A stretch of 64,000 nt of DNA from Straminergon stramineum. Its lineage: Eukaryota; Streptophyta; Bryopsida; Hypnales; Calliergonaceae. This document shows positions 39,326-52,229 of the stretch, piece by piece. Each line of letters starts with the position of its first letter. The first letter of the stretch is position 1. Under the pieces are notes generated by a model. The model did no database searches. It was not told the DNA's origin and saw nothing but the letters and a program-made list of their open reading frames with translations. A program made the position numbers and the translations under genes. The DNA is taken from the NCBI GenBank assembly GCA_963920665.1, contig OY987265.1:13707001-13771000 (forward strand). The letters run 5' to 3'.

Positions 39326-39540
39326 TCCTAATCCCAGCCATAAAGCCCATTCGATCAGATCGCGATCTATTTGAAGAGTGAAACTCATGGTCATTAGAGG
39401 TTTGAAATTCGCAGCTGATCATCGATTTTAGGTCTTCAGAATTGGTGGATTGGACATGAATTGCGGTATAGATATGTAGCTTTCTTTTGAATTTCAAATT
39501 GATAGAAAACTCAGGACACTACAACTACAGCTAAGCCTCT

Positions 39541-40141
39541 GAAGACAATAGCAAATGCTTTTGAAAACATCGGGATACCGAAACGGAATGCACAAACCTT
39601 ACGACACTTGATAAACAATCGACCTCCCCGAATGCACGAACTCCTCGATCAGCTTTCACGCCCAATTCTGCGCGCATCCACATTGAAAGCTTGCAAAGCT
39701 TGCCGAAAGAATTCAGAGGAATTTCTAAACCCTAAATAATCCACTACCTTCTCAGTTTACACTCCATAACATTATACTCTCCTCTACATCAACAATTGAT
39801 ACCCTTGAGGATAAGCAGAGAAGTTCAACCTATCAGCATCGTCACTTCTGATACGCCCCCATGCTGCTGCGGCCACTTGTCAATTCTTTTGACGAACCAC
39901 TTTTCCCCACAAAAAATCTCTTTAACCACCACTAGAAACCCATCTTCTAAGTGGACCACAATTCGCCTCGGGACATTGCTTTTCACATTGTCATTTCCAG
40001 CCAATGCACTATGCAATTGTTGTGTAATTTATTTCAAACAGACGCTGCAGCATTGGGTTCTTCTGTTTCATCAGATTACGACGGGAGCATCATCGGCACA
40101 TACCAAATCACAGTTTGAAGAGTTTGGACCTTTAACTCGCC
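39541..40141 (+). promoter_or_regulatory. Promoter and 5' leader region of the DCC gene
   Basis: No coding signal is seen here. The overlapping open frame from 39796 runs through exon 1 in the wrong frame and shows no family motif. A telo box lies at 39727-39735. The transcription start cannot be fixed from sequence alone. Confidence 0.35.
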
Positions 40142-42064
40142 ATGGCCGCATGCGGGGTTGGTGTGAAGATTGCTCCAGATTTGGGGAGCGCAACAATAGG
40201 ACATGTTGCACGAATCCAAACCCTACGAACTCCCTCGAGCGTTTTAATCACGCGAAATTTGAATTTCAAGTGCAATCGTCAGAATTGTGTTTCTGGTCCG
40301 AGGAAGAGTCCGCAGAGCATGTCCGTCAGGGCAATTACAGAGGTCGCTTCAGAAGAAGGTTATGAGAGTTCAATAAGTGCGGAAGAGATGCTTCGCAAGG
40401 CCGATTCGTACTTTGCCACCGATACCAGACCGATTATCCTGTTTGATGGTAAGAATTCGCACCTCGCCCTTCGCATTGAAACCCTAATTTGTTTCAAGAT
40501 GACACCAGCGATGGAACGGAATTGACCACATGGTTGACGTCTTGGTGATTTTCATGCTTCTGGTTCTGAGAGATATTCAGTGGTCCATTGACAGCATATG
40601 CTCTAATCAAACCCTAGTCGCCCGTCTGCAAGGGTTTTCGTTGGATCCCTTGCTGAATTTGGGCACGTTCGTGAATGAAGTGTCTCTGGTAGATTGTGGA
40701 TCTCATCGTGTTTCACAATTAGGGTTTGCAATTCTATCAACGATGCCAACGTGTTGTGAATACGGGAACTGACAGAGAGAGGGCGAGTCTGACCAGGTGT
40801 CTGCAATTTTTGCAACGCGGGTGTCAACTTTGTGCTCGACAACGATCCCGAGGGGTAAGAACTCTCCTCGCCATTTATGTTCAATCTCCAGTTTGGTGCA
40901 CCGATTGCTAGCAATTTGGGGTTTTACTTTGGCAATGCAATGTTTTTTTAAACCTCACGATTGCAGTAGGTGCTTGTCATTTAGAGATCTTTCCTGTAAC
41001 GCCTCTACAATGAGATGAGATCGAATTCACAGGCCTAAGATGTTTGGGACATGAATTCGGACTGTGCATTGTTGTATCATGCGTTTGCAACAAATAAAAG
41101 GGTTTGAGGATGATGATGTTGGACTAGTGGTGATCACCTTGCAGGCGGCTTCGGATGGCAGCATTGCAAAGTGAGGCAGGCAAGGCACTTCTTCTGCGAT
41201 CTGGTCGCTCTCCAGATAATATATCAAGCTTAGTCCTCGTCGAGAAGGACGGGTAATTAAGGCTCACTCTTTCTTTCTTTCTTTCTTTTCTTCCTTCTTC
41301 GTGTTTTGAACCATGTCATCTCAAAATCTAAGTTCAACTCTCTGATCTCTCCATCTTGGGACCAGCATCCCCATTATGCGATGCTCAGCCATTGCTTTCT
41401 ACATTCAAGCGTAACTTGGTTGTTCCGTGGAAATTGTCATGTGAATCACTATATTCGTTAATATGGTGAAGTTCAAGAGATTAACTGTATTTCCAAAATC
41501 TGTATCAGTCCTAGTATTAACAGCTTTCGGTACTTGATAGTCACAATCTTGGCGCTTTGAAAGACGCCATTTTAACGAATACGACCACATGTGATGTTTT
41601 ATCATGTTTATTTTGGTTTTGTGTTGGGATGCCTCAGATCTTATATCAAATCCGAGGGAGTTCTACGATCGGCAAAGTATCTTGGAAATTTACTTCCTCC
41701 ACTCGGTAGCTTTGGCCTCCTACTCCCTCTGTGAGTGCACATTTGCCGAATGCGTCCTCGGAGCTTTTCTGTTCCATTCCCTTTTAAAACTTTTTCTAGC
41801 TGTGTCTAGCTATTGAATTGCTTATTCTGTGGAAGAGATTGTCTGCAACGTGAAATGTGCTCAACCCTCTCATGCGACAATGTTGTGAAAGTATGGAACT
41901 GAATTTGTCATTGTTGGATGTATGGTGTGTTGGGGGGATTCTCGAGCAGTTTTTTCAGGGATTTTGTGTACGACAACGTGGCTGACAACCGCTACTCTAT
42001 CTTCGGGAGGAGAAACGTATGCCGTGTTTCAGATGAACGCTTCAATGACCGCTTTGTGATGTAA
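40142..42064 (+). CDS. DCC family (DUF393) thiol-disulfide oxidoreductase-like protein, probably chloroplastic; five exons
   Basis: Seen: exons 40142-40448, 40797-40854, 41145-41252, 41638-41730 and 41950-42064 join in frame (681 nt, 226 residues plus TAA), and every intron is GT-AG. Residues 97-103 read PIILFDG, followed across intron 1 by VCNFC, giving the DxxCxxC motif (D102, C105, C108). Then come VNFVLDND (112-119), AALQSEAG (127-134), SYIKSEGVL (159-167) and FVYDNVADNRYSIFG (194-208). These are the conserved blocks of the DCC family, in family order. Residues 1 to about 65 are rich in Ser, Arg and Thr with few acids, as in a plastid transit peptide. Known: DCC proteins are named for the Asp-Cys-Cys motif and are predicted redox proteins; substrates of the plant members are largely unknown. 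Inferred: a soluble chloroplast protein. The exon 5 acceptor at 41949 was chosen because it gives LFFRDFVYDN in frame; a second AG at 41958-41959 would drop three residues. No broken parts are seen. Confidence 0.93.
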
Positions 42065-45000
42065 CTGTTCAACAGCAGGTGTCTTGTCCCTCTTGTACCA
42101 CTACTGCGTCGATTGTTCCCAACTGGAACTGAGGAGTGGAGTGGATGTACATTTTCTTATTTTGCTTCTGTGCACTAAACTTGTTCGAGACTCAACGCGA
42201 AATCAAACAAGATGTATCAATTTAGAAAAGTTGTTGTAAGCTTTGCTGCATGTGCATGTTATCTACAGGAGTTGCTTTCAGTAATACTATCAATACCTAG
42301 TACTACTCCCATTCAAAGAACTAAGTTGACAATTACGTCCTTTTGGTGGAGGATGGTAGCGCAGGTACCGTGATGTAACAATTGCTTCTTTTTTTTCAAT
42401 TTTATTTTTGTGTGTGTGGTTTGCGTCCTTCGGAGGGATTAGTTGGGTGCCCGAGGATTTGCAAGATTTGTTGGCTTTGAGCCGAAAGAAGAGGAAGTTT
42501 TGCATTGAAATGAAACTACATCATCGATAGTGAATGTGAGGAAGTTATTCAAGTATGACGTTAATTTATTCAGAAAGAGAGCCAGTGCTACAACAACAAA
42601 GCTTCTCGTTTCTTAGCTGCTTCTTTTTGTGAAGTACTATGTTGGTCTATATGTTTGAGGATGTTAATGTTTACTTTAAAGCTTTGGGTGTATTCTTCAT
42701 GGTTTTGGGTGTTTTTTTGAAAGCTTTGTGTGTAGGCTATGGAGCAGTGCTTGATTAAAAGCACCAACGCATATTGAGGATTCTAAAAAAATTCATGTGT
42801 GGAAAAGATAATCCATCCATGAATTCTTCATACATTTCATGATCCAAGAATATAAAATAGAAGTGTTCACTATTCAACACTCATACAAGTGGAAACATCT
42901 ACCATTTTAAAATCATGTGAACATGCACATTTAATTGTAATACCAAGTTTTGTAGTCTATTGTAGTTTAAAAAAAATTGTGCTCTTTGTTTAGAATGTAT
43001 AATATTTAAATTTGCATAGGAGTGTTTCAATGAAAATATGGGAACTTGTGTGTTGACATAATTGTAATGGTCCAATTTGTTACATCAATCTCGATTTTTG
43101 GCATTTCTCTCCCTTCCCTTCAAATGTTTGAATTTTGATATGGAAAATGGTTTAATGGCTCTATTTTTTTCCAATCTCAATTTTTGGCATTTTTTTCAAA
43201 ATATTGATGAAGAAATGCTTTAAAATTCTATTTCTCTTATCTTGTAGGTTTGCAATTTGCTAATGTTCACATTTCTTCCTCACGGGTTTTATATTGGTGT
43301 GATGACTAATTGTATACAATGATTGATAGCAAGGTTACAAAACCGTAATTAGATACCACTGTTTGGAATATAGTCAAAGATGAAAATATTGTGAAGATGA
43401 CTTCTTATTGCACAATTTGTTTCAGGATTATACTTCAAACTTGCAAAACATAAATTTTAAATTTAGAATATATATATATAAAGAAATTTCAATCCCATTA
43501 GTAACATATTGAGGTCTGAGTCTAATGTTTGAGAATTGACAAAAGTGTAATACATGTGACTTTATTCTAAAACTTCACAATTTATATAAGATTTTAAATT
43601 TGGAGGTCTATTTTATGTACTCTAGGGGTGAATTAGAAATATATATCACCATGCAACATAACGAATAACTTAATTTTGCATCAAATACCCATTTTTTGAA
43701 AAATTAATAATTGTATAGAGGAAGCTATTAAGGTAAGTGTTCAAATTTCATAAGAAAATTTGGGGATGAAAAAACATTCGAGATTGTTGATTTTGAATAC
43801 CCAAATCTTTCATTAGAACCCATAACCCAAGTATAGAAATGAATACATTATACAAAAAAATTTGACTTGTAAAGGACCAAGTGGACTTTGAATAACCAAT
43901 TGAAAATTTTGGTGCCTTCTTTTGAAGCCATTTTTTAATGAATCTTTTTGATATTTTGACACAAAGTGGGACATGTATCCCTTTAGTAGGAATGTAACTT
44001 TATTTTTCCTATTAGATGCATGGTTTGAAAGATGTATTGCTTGAAAAGTCCAAACATTTCAAGTAGCTATGGGATCTTTTGCTAAATTCCACATCTATGT
44101 CTAATTTTTTGTTCTGGAAGGAATTAGAGTGTGTTGGTCCTATCATAAATGATCAATTTTTTTCCATCTCACTCAAATGCTATAATCTTATATTCTGCAT
44201 AGTTAAAATTTTCCGAATTTTTTTTCACATATTTTCATGCTAATCTGGCACAAATTTGTACAATTGAAGTTCATAGAAAAATTCCTTTTTTTTATTGTCA
44301 TAAAAAGTAACATTTCTTTACAATTTATGGCAAAAATGTTCTCTAGTTCTTTAGGTGTGAAGATCAAACTATCAGTATGACTATTGTTAACCCCCAAAAG
44401 ACATAGCCTCCCCCATAACCAAGGTAGTCATTAAAATACTCCAATTCTTGCACCAATAGGTGTATTATTTGTTTCTATAGTTAACAATGAGGTCATCTAT
44501 TGGAACTTTTAGGTTTGCAACATTCTTATAGGGTTAATGTAGGGCCATATTGGCACTTATCTCTCAAATACATATTGTTTTTTAGAAAAATATATTTTGA
44601 TGGATGATTATAATAAAAATATTTTTCAATATCAATATTCTATCCTAATATAATTTTTTTATCTCAAAAAATTTGGCATCTATCTTTATAATTATTTTCT
44701 TTCAAAAGTGATATACAAGTAAGATATTAAAGATGCAAGGATAAGAAAATAATAGACACAAAATAGAGAAAACAACACAATTTTGACTCTCTACGTTAAT
44801 TTCAAACTTATTAGTCTTATTGAAGTTATCCTAAAAGTCATAAAAATCACCTTCTTTGTAGACTCCAATTTAATTCTAATTCTTCATTGCATTTGAATTT
44901 TTATTCATTTTTTATTCTTGTTAGAATGACAACAAGATATGATTGTATAGAATCTTATTACATTGAGTTGTCTTCTTCCTAAATTGAGTTTTAGGTCCCA

Positions 45001-45203
45001 CCTTTGAAAATTACTTTCTAGTTATCTATAATAAACTATTAATGCATGAATTTTGAGTATACTCAAATGGAAAAATTTATATCTACACGTGAATTGTATT
45101 TGGATGGAATAATTAAAAAAAAAGGACAAATAGAAGCACACGTGTCTTAGACTATCATCTTAAGAACACTTCAAATTACAAAAAGTCGTAGCACGTTAAC
45201 AAC
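42065..45203. other. DCC gene 3' flank, then AT-rich intergenic sequence
   Basis: Composition stays gene-like to about 42.78 kb, which fits a 3' untranslated region, then becomes strongly AT-rich with no gene. Confidence 0.45.
44385..44530 (+). repeat. Dispersed repeat, copy 1
   Basis: GTAGTCATTAAAATACTCCAA, then CAATAGGTG, TTTGTTTCTA and AATGAGGTCATC match 47869-48000 in order and orientation. It begins at a TTAACCCCCAAAAG string. Confidence 0.6.
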
Positions 45204-45208
45204 ACATG

Positions 45209-45253
<45 letters not shown>
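45204..45253 (+). repeat. (TA)n microsatellite
   Basis: About twenty TA units follow TGTATGTA. The open frame over it (MYIYIYI...) is an artefact of the repeat. Confidence 0.97.
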
Positions 45254-45256
<3 letters not shown>

Positions 45257-48200
45257 AGATTGGATAAGGCAAGTACACCTAAAATTGATAAAATTAGCAA
45301 TTCAACAAGATTTCATATATTATTGTATTGATTTTTTTTGTGAAGCTATTGGTAGTCAAAAGGGAATTCAATTGGAGGTTCTTCTAATCTCTTAGAATAC
45401 ATTTTTTGGAGACCATAAGAATAAACAATTAATTTTCACAGTACAAATAAAAGGTGTTTCTAAAATCCACAATAGAATCTCATGAATAGTGGGAGTACAT
45501 TCTAAGCAAAAATTTGGAGATGTCTGTTGAGGGTTGCTGCTAAGTGAGCATAGGAGTATGAACCCATGAGCCTAGAATACTACACACCTATGTTACAAGT
45601 GTGTATACTATAGAAACCACCTACAATTATAGGGTATATGTGTTACAAATACCCATATTATAGGTGTTTATGATACATACACCTTCTATAGTGTGTTCTA
45701 TATATATTTTAGGTACCTATGGTATAGGCTCAATGCTCACAAGCTCACATTCTTGGGCTCATGTATTAGCATTGTTGAGAGTGACAAAATTTTCAAAACA
45801 CACGACATTTCAAGACTAGTTGGAAGTGCATCGTTTTAGAAATAATCAATTGTAGGATTTTATGGATTAGTAGAGATAATAGTAGAGAATGTGGTAGAAG
45901 GTATCAAATGTTTATTAGTACGTGCATGAGATTGTATAAGAACTACAAAAGTTAATTTTATCAATAACACAAGTTATCTATAAGCACAATAAAGATGCCT
46001 CTTAATAACAAATTATGCAATATTTGGAAAAAAAAAATGATACTACCAAATTATACTTATGAAGATTTGAGGTCAATAGAAATGTTTTGGATAATCTTTG
46101 AGATGACAAGTCAACATTCCATTTTCATTCAATCTCATTGAAGGATGACAAATTTCATTTTCAAAAACACATTTTTGTTCATTTTTGTTGTTTTTGTTCA
46201 TTTTTTCATTTGTTTTCAATGTAATATATAATATGGGATTGAAAATATTGGTGATGAATTAAAAATTATAGATAGCATAGACATGTGCAAAACATTCACT
46301 TCTCATCTTTCCAATTAGAAAAAGTCTTCTAAATTAAAGCTATAATCATGATTATTTTTAGCATGTAAGTCAATGAAACTTATTTAAACTTTGTAAAATA
46401 CCTTATGTAAAGGTCAAATTCAACAAAAATTAAGCCTTTGTTGTAAAAAAGTGCTACCTGTCATCTTGTGAATGGTGTGAGGTGACATGGACCCCTAAGA
46501 ATTTGATGTGGAAACTCAATTTTAACATTTGAGTGTTGAATAAGAACTTCATGTGCAGTAAATTAGTCCTTAGTAGTAACTAAATTTTACTAGTTGAACC
46601 TGATGTCAATACAATTTTTACCTTATCATAATACTTAGAATTTTAAAATTATTTTTTAATAAATTTTTGTAATTGATGTTTGTACAATAATATATAGTTA
46701 TTAAATTGTTTGAGACATTTTTTTGATGTAAGTTTAAGAGTCTTGAAGATCATTTGACATAATCTAGCATCCAAGGAGTTGTCTTTTCAAAATAGTAGTA
46801 TCATTGTTGAATGTTGGTGGTGAAAATGTAATGGCAAATTTTATATTAAACTATTTATTAGTGGTTTCTTAAATGACATTCATTCAAAAACATTTCAATT
46901 TCAATTTAACAAAGCCAATTATGAAAACCCTCTATTGGATATTTCAGATTGTCAAAAAGATCCTATTTCATTGATTCAATTGAAAGCCTTCATATTCCAT
47001 TTATACAAGTATCAAATGCATTTTTCAAGTTGTGAATAGTTTTCAAATGTATTAAGGTTAAATTTTAATAGTTTTAGTGAAGGTGGGTTGATAGGATGTA
47101 TAAAGACAAGTCAAAATATATATTGTCAATTTTATAATATTGAAAAAATAATATTAAAATTTATTTGAATACTTTTAGAAAAAGGTCTAGAAATAAGTCT
47201 AGTTGCTTATAGACTTTGAGACTCATCAACTTTCTAACTATCATTGCATTTAGCTTTGATTTTTGTAGAAAGAAACAATCCTTTATATACGACAACTTTT
47301 TAATCCACAATTTTACAATTTCTTAACTCATTCTTGTGCCATGACTTTTTTTTATACAACTAATGTTCCAAGCATGCATTGCTCAATATATTATGATCTG
47401 GCTCCAAAATAAATATTTTTCATTCATATTTGTCACACCCTATTGATATCCATGGATGTAAATAGGTTCATCACTCTATAGTATATTTGGTGGTAATCCT
47501 AGATGTGGGAGACATAATGTGTATAATGTAACTATCCAAGGGCAAAATTATAGAGCTTGAGGGCAAAAATTCATTACAAACGTGTGTATCTTGGTTGTTG
47601 TTTTCATTTATTTGGGAAGGAGGGATAATTGAATTGGTTAGTTGTGATAAAGATAGTGATTTTATTTTCAGAAATTTTCTTGAACCCAATACTCTTATGT
47701 TTTTCTAACATCCTAACATTGCCAAAAAAATATGGGGCACAAGTACATTTATCTATTCTATGTATATGTTCAACATCCATAATTTGTAATTGTATTGAGT
47801 ATTCATATTCATAATCATTTATAAATATGTCTTTAAAATTGGTTTCCTATATTTTTTTTTGGAAGGGTGGTAGTTAACTCATGAAGGAAGCAAACCCCTA
47901 TGACCATCGTAGTCACCCAAATGCTCCAATTATTGAACCTATAGGTGCATTCTTTGTTTCTACAATGAAACAATGAAGTCATCCATCAAACCTTGTAGGT
48001 CCCCTAGGTCCTCCAAAAGTTAATTGAAATGGAAGACGTCCAAATGGTCACTCAATTCAAAGTCTACAACCTACATTTGTCTTTCCCTAGCCAAGGATAA
48101 AATCTAAAAAATTACCTCTATTTTGTGGTTGTTTAGTGTCCTACATTCTTCACCTCTCCTATTATGTTCTTCACCTCATCTACTAAAACTAATTTGGGGC

Positions 48201-48360
48201 CTCCGATTCCCCACTTGGTTTCCAAATTTCCAAATTTTATTGTGAATGTGAAATTTTTAAAAATTCCAGTTTTTTACCCCCGGGGTAAAAACTGCAGACT
48301 TCAAATGACCACTTCAAATGAACGTCAGGCCCTTATATCATTGCTGTCCATGGTGGTCAT
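45254..48360. other. AT-rich intergenic sequence
   Basis: No gene. A weak copy of part of the 29.5-35.7 kb segment lies near 47300-47350 (CAATTTCTTAACTCATTCTT). Confidence 0.5.
47869..48000 (+). repeat. Dispersed repeat, copy 2
   Basis: Diverged copy of 44385-44530, starting at GTTAACTCATGAAG. The family is not identified. Confidence 0.6.
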
Positions 48361-48620
48361 TGTTTGGTCATGCCCAAGAGTGGAACTCACGCTAGGGGCC
48401 TGCCAGCCTTGGTAACTTACGAGTAACTTACTAGTAAGGACACATTTGGGAAGTTATTGACTGACTGGCAACGCCCTCCTGCATCATCGTCATCATTGTG
48501 TGGGGGGGGGGCACAAGACAACGGATGGCCGATTGGGGGGATGAAAGTAAGTTAACTTAAAGTATTGATGACACAATTGATGAGACTCATCGGTCAATTG
48601 AAGGCACGTTACATTTAGGA
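48361..48620. other. Small GC-richer island
   Basis: About 260 bases with several TAACTTA / TAAGTTA motifs (GTAACTTACGAGTAACTTAC and AAGTAAGTTAACTTAAAG), isolated in AT-rich sequence. No frame of note. Confidence 0.5.
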
Positions 48621-48934
48621 ACGAGGAAAATTTTAAAATATATATATAATTTCTTGGCACTCTCGTTGGGCGAGTTGAGATTAGTCAAACTCTTAACTAT
48701 TGGACCTAATAGTCAAGGTTGGCAAAAAATATTTCTTAAAAATAGATGGTGCAACTATGTTTTTTTTGGAGGGGTTATGTGGAAAAATAAATAGTCATCA
48801 AATTTGTCACATGTATATTAGTATGTAATGTACTCTACTATTACATACTTTGGAATTGCACATTTTGTGTATTTTTATAATCTCTTGTATTGTATACAAA
48901 TATGATTGAGCAACTCTTTAACCCTTGAAGTTCC

Positions 48935-50704
48935 TTAACCCCTAAAGTTCCTTGACTATGTTTTCACCCAAAACGTTCCAAAACTGCCATTTCTAGCACA
49001 AGTACCAAATTTAACAAAAAAAACATTTTTGAACACATGTAACTATAGGATCTTGTAGTAAGTTGTTTTGAAAAGATGTGGAAAAAAAATTCAGAAATTT
49101 CCACCGTGTGGATTGCAAGATATTAACATTTGAAGTGACAAAAATCAATTTTTTTGCCTTGCAAAAAATTGGGTAATAGCACATCAGAAAATCACATTTG
49201 TATGAAAAAGTGTTCAAAATGGTAGTGCATCTTTGGATTCATTCTTCAAGGCAAGTTGGCTATGTACTCAAATTTTTTTGAATCATTTGGAATTGTATCA
49301 ACATATAGGAAAAAAATAGTAAGTAGAAAGAAGTAGAGAATAATTCAAAATACTTAATTGTCAAAAATTTAATTATGGAATTGAAAAATGTCAATCTCAA
49401 TGGTTGTAATGTTGTAATAAACGATCTACATCCTTTGGTTTTAGTTATTTATTTAAATCTTAAAAATTGAGTTAAATAAAGGACTTCAAAGTTTATTTTA
49501 GAGTAGAGATTCTATAATTGCCTGCAAACTAGAATTTCTCATAACTTTCATCTCATTGATCAAAATGGACTCATTCAAAGCTTTCTCCATATATATAAAT
49601 CTAAAAAAATTAAAAATTTTATTTTTGAAAAAAGTGATTTTTTCTGATCTGCCTGAGCTACCCGAGTTGAGAAACAAACAACATTTTGCATCATAACTTT
49701 TTACACGTATACTCAAATGAAATGAAATTTAGTAGGCATGAAAGATATTCCTTGTCCACACCTTGTAAAAAAATTTCAGCCTAAATAAATCAAATCTTTG
49801 CTTACATGTACTTGCCCAAAAAAGTTATGTTGCCAAAAACACAAGGCCAATCCTTTAGGGGTTAACTATGTTATCACCAAAAACTCTCAAAAACTAACAT
49901 TTCTAATACGAGTACCAAACTTTTGAAAATTATCATTTTTGGTTAAATCAAACTATAGGAACTTGTATTACACTAGATCTTTTTTGGGGCCCTATGAAAA
50001 ACATAGGCATCTGCACCTCACAAGGTTACATTTGTATGAAAAAATGTCCATAATCATGGTGCTTCTTTAGATCTATTATTTAAGGCAAGTTGACTATATG
50101 ATTGAAAATTTTCAGATCATTTGGAATTGTACAACATATAGGAAAAAATAGTGAGTAGAAAGATGTAGACAATGATTCAAAATACAAAATTGTTCACAAT
50201 TTATTTATGGAATTGAAAAATGCCAATCCAATGGTTGTAATGTTGTAATAATAAATTTACACCTAATGTTTATTTTATTTTTTCCAAAAAATATTGAAAA
50301 TTGATTTAAATAAAGGACTTCAAAGTTTATTTTAGAGTAGAGAATCCATACTTGCCCACAAACTAAAACATCTCATAGCTTTTGACCCATTGATCAAAAT
50401 GGAATGATTCAAAGCTTTACGGGTACATATATAAATCTAGAAAACCAATTTCAAATTTTTATCTTTGAAAAAAGTAATTTTTTCAAATCTGCTTGACTAC
50501 CCAAGTTGAGAAATAAATTACATACTAGGCCATAACTTTTGACTCATATTTCCAAATGTCCTAAAATTTATTGTACATGAAAGATATTCCTCATCCACAC
50601 CTTCTGTAAAAGGTTGGGCCAAAAGCATGGAAATCTCTAGTCACATGTACCTACCGAAAATTTCTATGTTGCCAAAAAACACACCGTGGGCCTTTAGGGG
50701 TTAA
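48935..50704 (+). repeat. Tandem pair of ~0.85-0.93 kb repeats bounded by TTAACCCCTAAAG ends
   Basis: Copy 1 runs from CCTTAACCCCTAAAGTTCC to CCTTTAGGGGTTAAC near 49866, and copy 2 from there to CCTTTAGGGGTTAA at 50704. Shared blocks in order include ACTATGTT, CGAGTACCAAA or AAGTACCAAA, GAAATGTAGACA-like strings, AAAGGACTTCAAAGTTTATT and CATGAAAGATATTCCT. Frames at 49011-49217 and 49498-49716 match no known protein. Confidence 0.8.
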
Positions 50705-51075
50705 ATCCCAAAGAAACAACATTCTTTTGGCAACACAACAATTGGGACAACTCACTAAGAATGGAAATATTCACTACATTTCTTGAAATTGTTTTTGGAT
50801 ATAGGGATGAGGGATACCTTGCTACTTTACCAATTTTTTTACAATTGGATTGCTCTTGAGGAATTATGGGGAAAAATGTTGTTTATGAGGAACACATGCA
50901 TGGTTCCTTACACTAGAGCAAAATTTGCATTACAATGCCTGAAGTAGCTTAGAGAGGGCCTTAGGCAAGTTCTTACTCCAAGTTCAAAACAGGTACTTTT
51001 CTAACATTTTTTTGGATTCATATCTTCGTTACAGTGTATGAAGAGGTTGTAGTAGTTGAGAATAAGCACTCCGTT

Positions 51076-51882
51076 AGTTTTAGAAAAAATAGCATTAAAT
51101 TAAAAGAAAGAAAAATATTTGACAATTATCTCACATAACTTCAAAATCACTTATATTGTACATAAAGAGATGAAAAGAGAAGCTATTTATAGAAGAGGGG
51201 TGGTAGGAAATTAATTAAACAACTCATATGAGATATGTAAGTTACAATTAGTAGGAGCTCAATCACTCATAGTTAAGTGAAAAGTAGGAATCGTGTTCAA
51301 AGTAGAATTTTGGACCTCATTTTGTAATAGTAGAATAATTTAATTTTTTTAAACTTTGAACTTAAAAAAAGTTGGAAAGTCAAGATAACTTTCATCTCCA
51401 ATAATCCGTTTGAGATTTTGAGTCTCTAATCAAAAGTTATGGACAAAGCTTAGAAACAAGTTGGAAGGGACATTGTCTATGACATTTTCAAACATCTTGA
51501 GTTCTCTAAACTATGTCCATAACTTTTGATTAGAGACTCAAAATCTCAAGTGGGTTATTATTGGAGATGAAACTTATCTTGACTTTCCAACTTTTTTAAG
51601 TTCAAAGTTTTATTGGAGAAAGTTATTCAACTATTTGAAAATGAGGTTTGAAATTCTACTATAAACACAATTCCTATTTCTTACTTAAGTATGAGGAGTT
51701 GAGATCCTACTACTTCTAATTTACATATTCTACATAGGTTGTTTTACCTTCTACCACCTCTCTCTATATATAGACTGTCTCTTCTCATCTCTATATACAC
51801 CAAATAAGTGGCTTTTGAAGCTATGAGAGATATTTGCCAAATATTTTTATTTCTTTGAATTTAATGTTGAATTTTCTAAAAC
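51076..51882. repeat. Large foldback (inverted repeat) element 1, arms about 380 bp
   Basis: The left arm (about 51076-51455) and right arm (about 51497-51882) are inverse complements with scattered differences. For example, GTTGGAAAGTCAAGATAA pairs with TTATCTTGACTTTCCAAC, and AGTCTCTAATCAAAAGTTAT pairs with ATAACTTTTGATTAGAGACT. The loop is about 40 bases. There is no coding frame. Confidence 0.88.
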
Positions 51883-52229
51883 TATATTTTATAGAATAGG
51901 GATACATCTTGAAACTCAAGGGAAATGAAATCCATTGTTAGTGATCCATGATAAATCGAGCATAGTTGACCTAGACCTCGCTTATTCCTAGGCTAGGCCT
52001 AATATGCCCAATTGTCCTTTACTTTAATTTGGCCATAGATATCTACTAGAAAAGAGGGCCCTAATCAACAGAAGATCAACTACTTTGTGTTGATTGTGGG
52101 AAAAATGGAAATAAATGTGTTGTTCTGGTTGTTGCATTTATTGACAAAAGTAGCAATCAACAAAAATATGTTGATTGTGATCAAAAACAAAATTTACTTA
52201 GTTGATTTGGCAATTTCTTAAACATACTC

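Noticed and set aside
39796..40365. 189-codon plus-strand open frame over DCC exon 1
   Set aside because: Wrong frame relative to the well-supported DCC exon; it shows no motif and is a shadow of leader and exon 1.
45210..45395. 61-codon open frame starting MYIYIYI
   Set aside because: Artefact of the TA microsatellite.
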